A stretch of DNA of 7,386 nucleotides from Ruminococcus flavefaciens. Lineage in GTDB: Bacteria > Bacillota > Clostridia > Oscillospirales > Ruminococcaceae. This document shows positions 6,623-7,386 of this stretch, one piece after another. How positions within the stretch are numbered: position 1 is the stretch's first letter; the number at the start of each line of letters is the position of its first letter. The notes below the pieces were generated by a model that ran no database searches, had not been told where the DNA came from, and saw nothing but the letters and a program-made list of their open reading frames with translations. The position numbers and the translations under genes were made by a program. Location: the NCBI GenBank assembly GCA_002350065.1, contig DEDQ01000065.1, positions 1 to 7,386 of the forward strand. The letters are read 5' to 3'.

Positions 6623-7286
6623 ATTTATACCCCACCCCTCGCACTGTTTTTATGCTGTCGCGATACGCTCCGAGCTTGCCGCGGAGAAGCTTTATCTGCC
6701 AGTCAACAGTTCTGTCAACGCCGAAGCTGTCGTAGCCCCAGACCTCGTTGAGTATGCGGTCGCGCGAGAGCACTATGCCCTTGTTTTTCACGAGCAGAAG
6801 CAGAAGTGCATACTCCTTTGCGGTCAGGTCAGCCTTTTCGCCGTCGATAGTGACCGTCAGTCCGAGCGTGTCTATCTCGATGCCGCCCGCAGTGAGCTGT
6901 CCGCCGCCGGACTTCTGCTCCGGAGCCCTGCTGTGGCTGAGTATGACCTTGATACGCGCCATAAGCTCCATAGGGGAAAATGGCTTGGTGACGTAGTCGT
7001 CAACGCCCACCTCGAAGCCGAAGAGCTTGTCGAACTCGGTACCTCTTGCGGAGAGCATTATCACGGGGATATCGCTGAACTCCTTTATCTTTTTGCAGGC
7101 TGTAAAGCCGTCGGTATCGGGCATCATAACGTCCATGACTATGAGGTCAAATCCGTCAGACCTGCACTTTTCGATAGCTTCTCTTCCGTCAGAAGCTGTG
7201 GCTATATCGTATCCCTCACGCTGAGCGTAGCGGCTTATGAGCGTGACTATATTCGGTTCGTCGTCAACTACGAGTATCCTCGGCAT
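6612..7286 (-). CDS. OmpR/PhoB-family response regulator
   Basis: DNA-binding partner of the adjacent kinase, 224 residues. The receiver domain (about 2-116) has the acidic pair D8-D9, phosphoacceptor D52 in LIVMDVMMP, S79 in VIMLSAR and K101 in VTKPFSP, so all switch residues are present. After a linker (about 117-130), a winged-helix effector domain (about 131-223) carries LTAKEYALLLLLV, the recognition-helix region RTVDWQIKLLRGKLG and the final RGVGYKFE hairpin. ATG 7286 is chosen because GGAGGT lies 5 nt upstream; a TTG five codons earlier would place that ribosome site inside the gene. The gene is first in a two-gene operon, and an inverted repeat with 11-bp half-site pitch 35 nt upstream suggests autoregulation. 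Confidence 0.96.
   Translation of the reverse strand: MPRILVVDDEPNIVTLISRYAQREGYDIATASDGREAIEKCRSDGFDLIVMDVMMPDTDGFTACKKIKEFSDIPVIMLSARGTEFDKLFGFEVGVDDYVTKPFSPMELMARIKVILSHSRAPEQKSGGGQLTAGGIEIDTLGLTVTIDGEKADLTAKEYALLLLLVKNKGIVLSRDRILNEVWGYDSFGVDRTVDWQIKLLRGKLGAYRDSIKTVRGVGYKFEA
6630..6633 (-). promoter_or_regulatory. Ribosome binding site for the TTG-started kinase gene
   Basis: GGGG (minus strand), part of a GGGGTGGGG run encoding the end of the regulator, lies 7 nt before TTG 6622. It supports the TTG start inside the regulator's last codons. Confidence 0.5.
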
Positions 7287-7291
7287 GGTAC

Positions 7292-7297
7292 ACCTCC
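7292..7297 (-). promoter_or_regulatory. Ribosome binding site of the response regulator gene
   Basis: GGAGGT on the minus strand, 5 nt from ATG 7286, fixes the start and rules out the upstream TTG at 7301. Confidence 0.8.
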
Positions 7298-7320
7298 GCA
7301 AATTAGTTAATGTCTGCTCA

Positions 7321-7370
7321 ACAACTAAAAATTGACTATAATAAACCGTATATAGTCAATTTATAGTTGT
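7321..7370. repeat. 20-bp inverted repeat with 10-bp centre, probable operator
   Basis: The left arm 7321-7340 (ACAACTAAAAATTGACTATA) matches the reverse complement of the right arm 7351-7370 at 19 of 20 positions, around a 10-bp centre. Each arm contains two half-sites of the type (A/G)ACTATA with an 11-bp pitch: 7323 and 7334 in one arm, 7351 and 7362 in the other. An 11-bp pitch of direct repeats is the known binding layout of OmpR/PhoB-type regulators. The position just upstream of such a regulator gene suggests autoregulation, perhaps with control of a divergent gene beyond 7386. It lacks a following T run in either direction, so it is not a terminator. Confidence 0.75.
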
Positions 7371-7374
7371 CAAA
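7347..7374 (-). promoter_or_regulatory. Candidate promoter of the two-component operon
   Basis: An exact TTGACA (7374-7369), a 16-bp spacer and TATACG (7352-7347, 4/6 of the consensus) would start transcription near 7340, inside the inverted repeat. The weak -10 overlapping the operator fits a regulator-dependent promoter, but the assignment is tentative. Confidence 0.35.
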
Positions 7375-7386
7375 GTGCAAGAAAAA

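Noticed and set aside
6549..7310. Long plus-strand open frame of 253 codons
   Set aside because: It is antisense to the response regulator and the kinase start, both with intact motifs; such shadows are common opposite GC-rich third positions.
7321..7370. Inverted repeat read as a transposon end or a terminator
   Set aside because: The arms are only 10 bp apart, leaving no room for an element; neither side has a T run, and the stem is AT-rich.

Overview
The window looks like chromosomal DNA from a cellulosome-building Ruminococcus-type Firmicute (R. flavefaciens / R. champanellensis-like, Oscillospiraceae). The species is inferred. The supporting signs are a secreted GH5 glycoside hydrolase with a C-terminal dockerin, a T-box leader on an aminoacyl-tRNA synthetase gene, strong Shine-Dalgarno sites and consensus sigma-A promoters. 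There are five genes, one of them cut by the window edge, and no RNA gene, insertion sequence or CRISPR array was seen.

Layout. Positions 1-1319 (minus) hold most of asnS (asparaginyl-tRNA synthetase), with the 3' end off the left edge. Positions 1362-1806 (minus) are its T-box leader. It has a perfect consensus promoter, Stem I with an AAC (Asn) specifier, an antiterminator whose UGGC matches a G discriminator base, and an 11-bp terminator. The part between Stem I and the antiterminator is unusually long and contains three tandem 23-bp repeats. Positions 1842-2038 are a divergent intergenic region. Positions 2039-3337 (plus) encode a lipoprotein with a Ser/Thr/acidic linker, a Cthe_2159-like (DUF4353) beta-solenoid carbohydrate-binding domain and a Gly-rich tail. 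Positions 3570-4970 (plus) encode the secreted GH5 enzyme with dockerin. Positions 4971-5182 form a convergent region with two strong hairpin terminators. Positions 5183-6622 (minus) encode a sensor histidine kinase, overlapping by 11 nt an OmpR/PhoB-type response regulator at 6612-7286. Upstream of the regulator, 7321-7370 is a striking 20-10-20 inverted repeat built from four half-sites with 11-bp pitch, probably the regulator's own operator.

How they fit together. asnS and its leader form a self-contained housekeeping unit that responds to uncharged tRNA-Asn. The lipoprotein and the dockerin enzyme are both extracytoplasmic and polysaccharide-directed: one is predicted to be held on the cell membrane, the other docked into a cellulosome scaffoldin. 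Each has its own promoter candidate. The two-component system converges on them and is transcribed separately. Whether it controls them cannot be told from this sequence, since the operator-like repeat is seen only upstream of the regulator itself. The best leads for something not yet described are the repeat-expanded T-box leader and the phased operator palindrome.
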